In this document: piece by piece, positions 16,572 to 24,541 of the stretch
Layout: each line of letters opens with the position of its first letter
Numbering within the stretch: the first letter of the stretch is position 1
Assembly: GCF_017565745.1 (NCBI RefSeq)
Contig: NZ_JAGDYM010000001.1
Location: 1-64,000, forward strand
Length of the DNA stretch: 64,000 nt
Source: Leucobacter weissii
Lineage (GTDB): Bacteria; Actinomycetota; Actinomycetes; Actinomycetales; Microbacteriaceae
Direction of reading: 5' to 3'
Made by a program: the position numbers and the translations under genes
Notes under the pieces: generated by a model
The model's input: only the letters and a program-made list of their open reading frames with translations
Told to the model about the DNA's origin: nothing
Databases searched by the model: none

Positions 16572-17205
16572 GCTGCTCGACTACTTCGAGTACAACTGGG
16601 AGGCGCTGCTGGAACTCACCGCCGAGCACGCCTGGATGAGCTTCGTCGCGCTGGCGGTGTCGATCGCGATCGGCTTCCCGCTCGGCCTCCTGCTGCTCGG
16701 TCGGCCCCGGATCGAGAACTTCGCGCTCACGACCGCCGGGATCCTCTACACGATCCCGAGCCTGGCGCTGCTCGCCATCCTGGTGCCCATCACCGGGCTC
16801 GGGATAGAGACCGTCGTCATCGCCCTCGTGCTCTACTCGCTGCTCGTCATCATGCGCAACGTCCTGATGGGCCTGACCTCGACCCCCGCCGAATTGCTCG
16901 ACGCCGCCGAGGGCATCGGCCTCAACCCCCGGCAGGTGCTGTGGCGGGTGCGGATGCCCCTGGCGCTGCCCTATTTCGCCGGCGGCATTCGCGTCGCGGG
17001 AGTCTCGATCATCGGCATGGCCACGCTCGCCGCCTGGGTGGGCGCCGGAGGGCTCGGCACCCCGATCTTCCGGGGCATCGCGCAGATCGACTTCGCCCAG
17101 ATCTTCGCGGGCACGATCCTCGTGTTCGCCATCGGGGTCGTCTTCGACCTGGCGCTCGCTCTGCTCGAGCGATCACTGAAGAAGCGGATGGGGGTGGAGC
17201 GATGA
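16558..17205 (+). CDS. OpuC-type ABC importer permease 1
   Basis: 215 residues, five or six helices, with the EAA-like motif ELLDAAEGIGLNPRQVLWRVRMPLALPYFAGG broken only by normal variation (AAEGIGLNPRQVLWRV is the core). It overlaps the ATPase gene by 14 nt and the second permease by 4 nt. It pairs with the 17202 product to form a heterodimeric channel. Confidence 0.92.
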   Translation: MSFAELLDYFEYNWEALLELTAEHAWMSFVALAVSIAIGFPLGLLLLGRPRIENFALTTAGILYTIPSLALLAILVPITGLGIETVVIALVLYSLLVIMRNVLMGLTSTPAELLDAAEGIGLNPRQVLWRVRMPLALPYFAGGIRVAGVSIIGMATLAAWVGAGGLGTPIFRGIAQIDFAQIFAGTILVFAIGVVFDLALALLERSLKKRMGVER

Positions 17206-17855
17206 TCGAAGCACTCGTCGAGGCGTTCCAGACCGTTCTGCAGAATCCCGCCGCCTTCTGGTCGACCGTCGTCGCCCACCTCCGCATCTCGGCGATCGCG
17301 GTGGCCATCGCCATCCTCATCGCCGTGCCGCTCGGCGTGATCTCCGTCTACGTCCGCTGGCTGTCCATCCCCGTGATGCTGCTCGCCAACCTGGGACGCA
17401 TCGTGCCGAGCCTCGCCGTGCTGGCGATCTGCCTGCCGTTCTTCGGCGTCGGCGACACGACCGCGCTCATCGCCCTCGTCGCGCTCGCCGTGCTGCCGAT
17501 CCTGGTCAACGTGCGCATCGGGATCCTCGAGGTGAGCCCCGCCGCGATCGACGCCGCACGGGGCATCGGCCTGCGCAGTCGGCAGATCTTCACCCGGGTC
17601 CAGCTCCCGCTCGCCCTGCCGGTCTTCGTGAGCGGCCTCCGCACCGCCGCCGTCTACGTGATCTCGAGCGCCACGCTCGCGGCGTTCATCGGCGCGGGCG
17701 GCCTCGGCGACCCCATCCTCCAGGGCGTCGCGCTGATGGACGACTCGATGCTGCTCGTCGGCGCCATCCCGGTCACCATCATCGCGATCGCCACCGATCA
17801 GCTGCTCGCCCGACTGGAGCGCGCGACGACGCCCAGGGGCATCCGCACGACGTAA
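17202..17855 (+). CDS. OpuC-type ABC importer permease 2
   Basis: 217 residues with the same fold as permease 1 and the motif DAARGIGLRSRQIF followed by QLPLALPVF. ATG 17202 overlaps the previous stop. The two permeases are paralogues, as in OpuCB/OpuCD. A 47-bp gap containing a purine-rich ribosome-binding site separates it from the receptor gene. Confidence 0.92.
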   Translation: MIEALVEAFQTVLQNPAAFWSTVVAHLRISAIAVAIAILIAVPLGVISVYVRWLSIPVMLLANLGRIVPSLAVLAICLPFFGVGDTTALIALVALAVLPILVNVRIGILEVSPAAIDAARGIGLRSRQIFTRVQLPLALPVFVSGLRTAAVYVISSATLAAFIGAGGLGDPILQGVALMDDSMLLVGAIPVTIIAIATDQLLARLERATTPRGIRTT

Positions 17856-17902
17856 TCACCACCAACGCCGTTGGTGTTCACACGAAACAGAAAGAAGAGG
17901 AA

Positions 17903-18811
17903 ATGCGAAAGAATCTGCGAATCGTGCTCGGCCTCACCGCAGCGGCCGGTCTCGCCCTCGGCGGGCTCACAGCTTGTTCCGGCGGCGGTGACGGCGGCGG
18001 GAAGTCGATCACCGTCGGCTCGAAGGACTTCAGCGAGAACATCGTGCTCGCCGAGATGTTCTCGATCCTGCTGGAGAACGGCGGCTACGACGTCCGTGAG
18101 TCGCTCAACCTCGGCGGTACCCAGGTGGTCTTCGCCGCCATGGAATCCGGCAAGGTCGATGTCTACCCCGAGTACACCGGAACGGGGCTCACCACGCAGC
18201 TCGCGGAGGAGCCGCTCTTCGAGGCGGACGAGGTCTACCAGGCGGTGAAGACGGGCTTCGAGGAGCGCTGGGACATCCGCTGGCTCGACCCCTACGAGAT
18301 CAACAACACCTGGTGCCTCGCGATCACGCGGGAAGCGGCGGAGACCCACGGCATCCAGTCGATCTCCGACCTGGCGGCGAACAACGGCGAACTCGACATG
18401 GCGCTGACGCAGGAGTTCATCGCGCGCGAGGACGGTCTGCCCGGGCTGAGCGCGAAGTACGGCGGCCTCGAGTTCGCCTCCGAGAAGGCCTACGCGATCG
18501 GGCTGGGCTACCAGGCGATCGCGAATGGCGACGCCGACGGCGGGGTCTGCTTCCGGACCGACGGCCAGATCTCGGCGCAGGATCTCGTCGTACTCGAGGA
18601 CGATCAGAGCTACTGGCCGCCCTACTACGTCGCCCCGATCGTGCGCGGCGAGGTGCTCGACGCGCACCCCGACATCGCCGAGATCCTGGCGCCGCTGGGC
18701 GAGGTGCTCGACGAGGAGACCATGCGCGAACTGAACTGGCAGGTCGACGGCGACAAGCAGAATCCGGAGAGGGTCGCTCAGGCCTTCCTCGAGGAGCAGG
18801 GCCTGGTCTGA
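17903..18811 (+). CDS. OpuCC/ProX-like substrate-binding lipoprotein
   Basis: 302 residues. The signal peptide ends in the lipobox LTAC followed by SGGG. The mature start ITVGSKDFSENIVLAEM and YPEYTGTG are signatures of the glycine betaine/choline-binding OpuAC/OpuCC group, whose ligand sits in an aromatic cage; Tyr residues of YPEYTG and later Trp/Tyr (RWLDPYE, YWPPYYV) could supply it. RBS AGAAGAGGAA precedes ATG 17903. The receptor is at the end of the importer set and directly upstream of the alcohol dehydrogenase. Confidence 0.92.
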   Translation: MRKNLRIVLGLTAAAGLALGGLTACSGGGDGGGKSITVGSKDFSENIVLAEMFSILLENGGYDVRESLNLGGTQVVFAAMESGKVDVYPEYTGTGLTTQLAEEPLFEADEVYQAVKTGFEERWDIRWLDPYEINNTWCLAITREAAETHGIQSISDLAANNGELDMALTQEFIAREDGLPGLSAKYGGLEFASEKAYAIGLGYQAIANGDADGGVCFRTDGQISAQDLVVLEDDQSYWPPYYVAPIVRGEVLDAHPDIAEILAPLGEVLDEETMRELNWQVDGDKQNPERVAQAFLEEQGLV

Positions 18812-18861
18812 CGGCCGGCTCGAGCTCCCCACCGACGACGAGAGACAGGAAGAAGGATCAG

Positions 18862-20028
18862 ATGAAGACAACCGGTGCTCTTCTGCGCGAGCAGAAGGCC
18901 CCGTTCGAGGTGACCGAACTCGAACTGCGGGAACCCGGCCCGGATGAGGTGCTGGTCGATATCCGGGCGAGCGGGGTCTGCGCCTCGGACGCCCACACTC
19001 GCACGGGCCGGATCCCGTCCCCGCTGCCCGCGGTGCTGGGACACGAGGGCTCGGGCGTGGTGCTGAGGACGGGAGCGAATGTGACCCACGTCGCTCCCGG
19101 AGATCACGTCGCGCTGTCCTGGATGCCGAGCTGCGACACCTGTCGTCACTGCCGGGCCGGCCGGCCGGTGCTGTGCACGGCGGCGGCCCCGTACCTGCTC
19201 GCCGGCACGCTGCTCGACGGCAGCACGAGCCTCCGCCACGAGGGGAGGGCGGTCCACCAGTACTCGTTCCTGTCGACCTTCGCCGATGCCGCGGTCGTAC
19301 CGAAGAACAGCGCCATCAAGGTGGATCCGAGCGTTCCCTTCGAGGTGGCTGCGCTGATCGGATGCGCGGTCTTGACCGGGTACGGCGCAGCCGTGAACCG
19401 CGCGGGCGTCACACCGGGGAGCACCGTGCTGATCTTCGGCGCCGGCGGGGTGGGGCTGAGCGCGATCATGGGGGCGCGCGTCGCGGGCGCCGCGCAGATC
19501 ATCGTCGTCGACCCCGCGGAGCACAAGCGAGCGGAGGCGCTCGGCTTCGGCGCCACGCACACCCTCTCGAGCGACGACGACGTGGTGGCGCGGGTGGCCG
19601 AGCTGAGCGACGGCTTCGGCGCGGACTTCACGATCGACGGCGTCGGCGCGCCCGGCATTCTCGACACGGCCTTCCGGGCCACCGTCAAGGGCGGCACCAT
19701 CGTCTGCGTGGGCATGCCCGCCCCGGGCGCGCAGTCGTCGATCACCGGTCCCGCTCTCGTGCGGGACGAGAAGATCGTCACCGGGAGCCTGTACGGCTCG
19801 TCGGTACCGCAGCGCGATGTCCCGATGATCGCGGAGCTCTACCGTCAGGGGCGTCTGCCGCTGGACCGCCTGATCACGCAGCGATACCGGCTCGAACAGA
19901 TCAACGAGGCGTTCGACGACCTCGAGGCCGGGCGGCTCAATCGCGGAGTGATCGTCTTCGACTCCGTGCGAGCGGACGATTCCCGCTCGACCAACGACAC
20001 ACATCTCCAGGGAGGAACCCACGCATGA
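18862..20028 (+). CDS. Zn-dependent alcohol dehydrogenase, class III/MscR-like
   Basis: 388 residues. Catalytic-zinc ligands are Cys40 (SGVCASD), His61-Glu62 (GHEGSG) and probably Cys168. Structural-zinc cysteines are 91, 94, 97 and 105 (CDTCRHCRAGRPVLC). The NAD-binding GAGGVG is at 193-198. The sequence resembles the long-chain group that includes thiol-dependent formaldehyde dehydrogenases (FrmA, MscR), although simple alcohols or amino alcohols are equally possible substrates. Its stop overlaps the Fae-like gene (ATGA), which supports a functional link between aldehyde production or oxidation and the Fae homologue. Confidence 0.88.
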   Translation: MKTTGALLREQKAPFEVTELELREPGPDEVLVDIRASGVCASDAHTRTGRIPSPLPAVLGHEGSGVVLRTGANVTHVAPGDHVALSWMPSCDTCRHCRAGRPVLCTAAAPYLLAGTLLDGSTSLRHEGRAVHQYSFLSTFADAAVVPKNSAIKVDPSVPFEVAALIGCAVLTGYGAAVNRAGVTPGSTVLIFGAGGVGLSAIMGARVAGAAQIIVVDPAEHKRAEALGFGATHTLSSDDDVVARVAELSDGFGADFTIDGVGAPGILDTAFRATVKGGTIVCVGMPAPGAQSSITGPALVRDEKIVTGSLYGSSVPQRDVPMIAELYRQGRLPLDRLITQRYRLEQINEAFDDLEAGRLNRGVIVFDSVRADDSRSTNDTHLQGGTHA

Positions 20029-20564
20029 GCAAGCTGCTCGACGGAAAGATCCGGATCGGCGAGTCATTCGTCAGCCGAGGCGCCAACGCGGCGCATACGA
20101 ATGTGATGCTCGGCTCCAACACCGCGCTGGCGGCCGCCTGGTCGTCCATTCTCGGTTCCCCGAAGGCCGGTCACGTGCCGTTCATGTGCGTGCTCGAGCC
20201 GAACCGACCGGTCTCGCCCCCGACGGTCATCGTCAACAAGGCCGCGATCGAGAACGACTTCCACGGGAATCTCCTCTGGGGCGCCGTGCAGGCCGGGGTC
20301 GCACGCGGAGTGACCCGGGCGATCGCGGACGGATTGCTGACGCCGGAGGAGGCGGAGGGCTCGGTGCTCGTCTGCGCCGTGTGGGTGAACCCCGCGGCGG
20401 ACGATGAGCGACTCATCTTCGAACGCAACGACACCGCGGTGTACGAGGCGCTCGAACGCGCGATCCGGGGCCTCCATCGGGCGGAGGAGAACGTGGCTGC
20501 CATCGCCGCCATCCACAACCCGTTCTTCGATCCGCGTGACGGCGCCGCCGAGGAGGGACGATGA
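20025..20564 (+). CDS. Formaldehyde-activating enzyme (Fae) homologue
   Basis: 179 residues. It aligns from memory with Methylorubrum Fae over most of its length: IGESFVSRGANAAHTNVMLG against the Fae N-terminus, then AGHVPFMCVLEPN, PPTVIVNKAAI, WGAVQAGVARGVTRAIADG and YEALERAI. The family's general-acid histidine (His22 in M. extorquens) corresponds to His24 in NAAHTN. True Fae condenses formaldehyde with tetrahydromethanopterin, a cofactor actinobacteria are not known to make, so this copy may use another acceptor or be a sensor or carrier. It is coupled by ATGA on both sides to the alcohol and aldehyde dehydrogenase genes. Confidence in the family is good; function is open. Confidence 0.8.
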   Translation: MSKLLDGKIRIGESFVSRGANAAHTNVMLGSNTALAAAWSSILGSPKAGHVPFMCVLEPNRPVSPPTVIVNKAAIENDFHGNLLWGAVQAGVARGVTRAIADGLLTPEEAEGSVLVCAVWVNPAADDERLIFERNDTAVYEALERAIRGLHRAEENVAAIAAIHNPFFDPRDGAAEEGR

Positions 20565-22033
20565 GCATGGGTGAATCGATGATCGCCGTGATCGACGGCA
20601 CGGCGGTCCGCACCGGGCTGTTCCTCGACGGCGAGTGGGTGGCGGCGGGTGCGGGGGGCACCTTCGGCGTCTTCGATCCGGCGACCGAGGAGCATCTCGC
20701 GGACGTCGCCTCGGCCACCCCGGAAGACGCCATACGAGCGCTCGACGCCGCGAGTCGTGCGCAGAAGGAGTGGGGGAGGACCCCGCCCCGTGAGCGCGCC
20801 GAGCTGCTCCGACGCGCCTTCGCGCTGATCGAGGAGCGCCGCGAGCAGTTCGCCGCCGTGCTCACCGCAGAGATGGGCAAGCCTGTGACCGAGAGCCTGG
20901 GCGAGGTGGCCTACGGCAACGAGTTCATGCGATGGTTCTCCGAGCAGGCCGCGCACGTGAACGGCGGCTTCGGACAGAACCCGAGCGGGCAGACGAACAT
21001 CGTCGTCTCCCGGGAACCGGTCGGTCCGAGCCTGCTGATCACGCCGTGGAACTTCCCGCTGGCCATGGGCACCCGCAAGGTCGGCGCCGCGCTCGCGGCC
21101 GGCTGCACCGTCATCATCAAGCCGGCGGCGCTCACGCCGCTCACGATGGCGCTGTTCGTGCAGGCGCTGAGCGATGCCGGGGTGCCGCCCGGCGTGGTCG
21201 GACTGCTTCCGAGCGAGCGGGCGGGGGCGATCTCGTCGGCGCTGATGGCCGATGCGAGGCTGCGCAAGGTGTCGTTCACCGGGTCCACCGCGGTCGGGTC
21301 GATCCTGCTGCGCCAGGCCGCGGAGCATGTGCAGCGCTCCTCGATGGAGCTGGGCGGCAACGGTCCGCTCGTCGTGCTGGGGGACGCCGACGTCGATGCC
21401 GCGGTCGAGGGCGCCCTGATCGCGAAGTTCAGGAACGGCGGCCAGTCCTGCGTGGCGGCGAACCGCATCATCGTGCACCGGGATCTCGCGGAGCGCTTCA
21501 CGGACGCCTTCGTCGAGCGCGTTCGCGCGTTGCGTCTCGGGGACGGGCGGGAGGAGGGAGTCGATATCGGGCCCATGATCGATCGTGCGCAGCGGGATCG
21601 CGTCGCCGAACTGGTGGACGGCGCCGTGGCGCAGGGCGCCACGGTCCGGGTCGGCGGGGCCGTGCCGGCGCGCACCGGCAGCTTCTACCCTCCGACCGTG
21701 CTGACCGGGGTGTCTCCCGAGAGCACGATCTGCAACGAGGAGATCTTCGGCCCGGTGGCCACTGTCACCGTCGCGGCCTCGGACGAGGAGGCTCTCCGGT
21801 TGGCGAACGACACTCCCTACGGCCTGGTCGCGTTCGTCTTCTCCCAGGGGATCGAGCGGGCGCTCTGGGCGGCGGGAGAGCTCGAGGCGGGGATGGTCGG
21901 CATCAACCGCGGACTCGTCTCCGACGCGGCGGCTCCGTTCGGCGGGATCAAGGCGTCCGGACTCGGGCGAGAGGGAGGCGACGCGGGCATCGAGGAGTAC
22001 CTCGAGACCAAGTACGTGGCCATCGGAAAGTAA
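20561..22033 (+). CDS. Aldehyde dehydrogenase, succinate-semialdehyde DH (GabD)-like
   Basis: 490 residues. Catalytic Glu263 (MELGGNGP) and Cys297 (GGQSCVAANR), the PWNFPLAMGTRKVGAALAAG segment, the FTGSTAVG coenzyme loop and EEIFGPV are all present. The sequence is closest in feel to GabD/SSADH-type enzymes, which oxidise omega-semialdehydes, but the exact aldehyde is not readable. Two candidate starts (ATG 20561 and 20567); 20561 overlaps the Fae-like stop. It is the last enzyme of the operon and probably converts the aldehyde made by the 18862 dehydrogenase to an acid. Confidence 0.92.
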   Translation: MSMGESMIAVIDGTAVRTGLFLDGEWVAAGAGGTFGVFDPATEEHLADVASATPEDAIRALDAASRAQKEWGRTPPRERAELLRRAFALIEERREQFAAVLTAEMGKPVTESLGEVAYGNEFMRWFSEQAAHVNGGFGQNPSGQTNIVVSREPVGPSLLITPWNFPLAMGTRKVGAALAAGCTVIIKPAALTPLTMALFVQALSDAGVPPGVVGLLPSERAGAISSALMADARLRKVSFTGSTAVGSILLRQAAEHVQRSSMELGGNGPLVVLGDADVDAAVEGALIAKFRNGGQSCVAANRIIVHRDLAERFTDAFVERVRALRLGDGREEGVDIGPMIDRAQRDRVAELVDGAVAQGATVRVGGAVPARTGSFYPPTVLTGVSPESTICNEEIFGPVATVTVAASDEEALRLANDTPYGLVAFVFSQGIERALWAAGELEAGMVGINRGLVSDAAAPFGGIKASGLGREGGDAGIEEYLETKYVAIGK

Positions 22034-22065
22034 AGTGGTTCTGAGTGGGGCGAGGTGAAGTTCAG

Positions 22066-22878
22066 GTGAGTGAGTCCAGTGCGGAGCGGGTTTCCGCGAG
22101 AGAGCGCCCGGTGTCCCCGAGCATCGGGATCGCGTTCCGGGTGCTCGACGAGCTGGCCGACGCTCAGCGCGAGCTCTCGGCAGCCGAGATCAACGCGGCG
22201 CTCGACCTTCCGAAGTCCACGCTGCATCGCATTCTCACCTCGCTCGAGCTCGAAGGCGCCGTGTCGCGCAGTGCCGCGACGCGCCGGTACTCGCTGGGAG
22301 CTCGGCTGAGCCGCTACGCGGCTCAGCCGAGCAGCAGCCGCCTGGTCGCCCAGTTCATGCAGCTCGCCGAGGCGTTCGTGTCGAAGTACGACGAGACCAT
22401 CCAGCTCTGCACCTATGAGAACGGGATCGTCACCTTCATCGCGTTCGTCGAATCGGCGCAGCCGGTGCGGCTTCGGTGTCGAATCGGCCGTCAGCTCCCC
22501 GTCCACACGACCGCTTCGGGAAAAGCACTGCTCGCCTTCAGCGCGCCGGAGACCCTGCAGGGCTTTCTCGACGCGCATCCGGTGCTCGAACCGCGAACGC
22601 CGGACACCATCACGGATGTGGGAGAACTCACCGAGCAACTTCGTCGAGCGCGCGAGACCGGCTACGCGACGGAGTCGCAGGAATCGTCACGGAATCTCTC
22701 CTGCATCGCGGCACCTGTGCGCGACGCCGACGGTTTCAGCATGGCCGCGGTTACGCTCTGCCTGCCGAGCAGCGGCCTGCGCGGCGATGACCTCTCCCGG
22801 CTCGTGCCGCCGCTGCTGGAACTGACCGGAGAACTGGAGGCGGTGCCGGTCGCCCCCCGCGTCGTCGGGAGGTCGTGA
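22066..22878 (+). CDS. IclR-family transcriptional regulator
   Basis: 270 residues. N-terminal winged helix (AFRVLDELADAQRELSAAEINAALDLPKSTLHRILTSLE region, seen as LPKSTLHRILTSL) and a C-terminal effector domain with LPVHTTASGKALLAF, the usual IclR landmark. GTG 22066 is preferred because AGGTGA lies just upstream; GTG 22045 is an alternative. It follows the aldehyde dehydrogenase by 32 bp on the same strand, so it probably closes the operon and controls it. Confidence 0.92.
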   Translation: MSESSAERVSARERPVSPSIGIAFRVLDELADAQRELSAAEINAALDLPKSTLHRILTSLELEGAVSRSAATRRYSLGARLSRYAAQPSSSRLVAQFMQLAEAFVSKYDETIQLCTYENGIVTFIAFVESAQPVRLRCRIGRQLPVHTTASGKALLAFSAPETLQGFLDAHPVLEPRTPDTITDVGELTEQLRRARETGYATESQESSRNLSCIAAPVRDADGFSMAAVTLCLPSSGLRGDDLSRLVPPLLELTGELEAVPVAPRVVGRS

Positions 22879-22930
22879 ACCGTCTGCGTCTTCGGGACCT
22901 GTGGCGCGGCGGGCGGCGGGAACCCGAAGC

Positions 22931-23860
22931 TCACGAGGTCGAGTGATCTTGAAGCGCCCCGCCGGAGGCGACCAGGGTTCGGATGAACTCGACCACGGCG
23001 CCGATCACGGGATTGGACTTCCGGCCCTCCCGGTACCGCAGTGATACGTGCCGCACGCCGAGGCCCGGGAGCTCATGCAGCTCGACGCCGGCGAGCGTGC
23101 GCTCCCGGGTCGTGAGCAGCGGCAGCAGCGCCACGCCCTCTCCCGCGGCGACGAGGGAGAGGGCGCTCTCGTGGCTGGTGTAGCGGTGCGGTGCGGTCGC
23201 CGAGCGAGGCAGGTGCTTCCGAACCCTGCTCACCGCCCGCGCCGCGCCGGTCTGGGCGTCGACGTCCAACCACGGAAGGCGCAGCTCGTCCAGGTCGATG
23301 ACGCCCATGGCGGCGTGGGTGCCGGCGGGTGCCGCCAGCACCCACGGGTCATCGAAGAGGGCCACCTCCTGGACTCCGGGACCGCTCGCCGTGGCCTCCT
23401 CGGACTCGTCGGACTCGATCGCGATGATGTCGAACTCGGCGGCGCGCAGCCCTCGGAGCAATGCGGGTTGGGAGACCTCGGCGATCTCCAGCCGGACCCC
23501 CGCGAGACGGGAGGGCCAGAGGGGCAGCGCAGGGCTGAGCACCGCGCTGATGAAGCTCTGAAAACCCCCGAAACGCACCAGTCCGCTGGGGAGCTCGCTG
23601 ACCGCGCCGACTCGCAGGGCCGCTTCGTTGATCTCCCGTTCCACGTTTTCGGCGAGTTCGATCAGCTCGCGTCCGGCGGGCGTCGGCAGAATGCCGTCCG
23701 GTCGCCGATCCATCAGCGGAACCCCCACTTCGGCCTCGAGCCGCCTGAGCTGCTGGGAGACCGCCGAGGCGGTCAGCTTCATGGCATCCGCGGCGGCGAG
23801 CACGCCCCCGCTCCGAGAGATCTGCAGAAGATATTGGAGCCGCGAGACATTGATCCTCAT
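22931..23860 (-). CDS. LysR-family transcriptional regulator
   Basis: 309 residues, standard length. N-terminal helix-turn-helix (SRLQYLLQISRSGGVLAAADAMKLTASAVSQQLRRLE region; key part TASAVSQQLRRLEAEVG) and a periplasmic-binding-like effector domain. It converges with the IclR gene. ATG 23860 has no Shine-Dalgarno sequence; a TAGAAT -10-like box (23869-23874 on the minus strand) lies 8 nt upstream inside a perfect palindrome, suggesting a leaderless, self-repressed gene. Target genes probably include the neighbouring module or the 24017 gene (inference). Confidence 0.92.
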   Translation of the reverse strand: MRINVSRLQYLLQISRSGGVLAAADAMKLTASAVSQQLRRLEAEVGVPLMDRRPDGILPTPAGRELIELAENVEREINEAALRVGAVSELPSGLVRFGGFQSFISAVLSPALPLWPSRLAGVRLEIAEVSQPALLRGLRAAEFDIIAIESDESEEATASGPGVQEVALFDDPWVLAAPAGTHAAMGVIDLDELRLPWLDVDAQTGAARAVSRVRKHLPRSATAPHRYTSHESALSLVAAGEGVALLPLLTTRERTLAGVELHELPGLGVRHVSLRYREGRKSNPVIGAVVEFIRTLVASGGALQDHSTS

Positions 23861-23877
23861 ATTTAGAAATTCTAAAT
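23861..23877. promoter_or_regulatory. Palindrome covering the lysR -10 and start
   Basis: ATTTAGAAATTCTAAAT has perfect 8-bp arms and one central base, abuts the lysR ATG (23860) and contains its likely -10 box. It is very AT-rich for the region. A LysR dimer bound here would block lysR transcription. Confidence 0.65.
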
Positions 23878-24016
23878 GCCTGATGTCAAAAGATTCGATT
23901 GTACTGCATGAATAGCAGGCTTGAAGATGGTGGGAAGCTCCTCCGCGAGCAGGCCTCCCGAGGCCGCGGAGAGCGCGCAGCGTGAATGGCCTCTACGATC
24001 CGGCGAAGGAGTTGCG

Positions 24017-24460
24017 TTGGACGAGTTCATCGGTGGCGTCCTCGGCTGGACGGGCACCCTGGGGACGTTCTCCGCCTACGTGCTCATCTGGCGCGGATGG
24101 ACGGAGTCGACCGGCCGACGGTACCTGCTGCTCAACGCCGTTGGCGGGTTTCTGGCCTCCGCGGGGGCACTGGCCTATGGCGCCTGGCCCGCCGTGATCT
24201 CCAATCTGGTGTGGGGGCTGATCGGGGTGCAGGGCCTTCTCACACCCGTCTGGCGCAGGAGCGCGCCGTCGCGGGACGACGCGCATCTCGTCCCCGCCGC
24301 CGCGGCTTCGTCGCGGCCGTCGACCGCGTCTCCCGGGGAGTGGAACCCGAGTGTCACGGATGCCTCGGCCATCAGTCTGCCCTGGCTCCTGCCCGCGAGG
24401 GACGAGGAAGCCGGGCATCCGACCGCGCTCGCGGCACCGGATGCGGCCCCCCGCAGCTGA
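24017..24460 (+). CDS. CBU_0592-like small membrane protein
   Basis: 147 residues from TTG 24017, which has AAGGAG 6 nt upstream. The first 75 residues form three hydrophobic segments: LGWTGTLGTFSAYVLIWRGW, LNAVGGFLASAGALAYGAW, AVISNLVWGLIGVQGLL. This resembles the CBU_0592 family seen near many metabolic genes. The C-terminal half is a disordered Ala/Ser/Pro tail. Function unknown. It converges with ribBA, and the 82-bp gap holds no clear hairpin. Confidence 0.7.
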   Translation: MDEFIGGVLGWTGTLGTFSAYVLIWRGWTESTGRRYLLLNAVGGFLASAGALAYGAWPAVISNLVWGLIGVQGLLTPVWRRSAPSRDDAHLVPAAAASSRPSTASPGEWNPSVTDASAISLPWLLPARDEEAGHPTALAAPDAAPRS

Positions 24461-24541
24461 GAATCCAGGGACGCGTGCCGCCTTCCCGGGCGCCTCATTC
24501 GAGGCCGCTGAAGCCCTCCGGGACCGTCGCCTCGGACGCGC

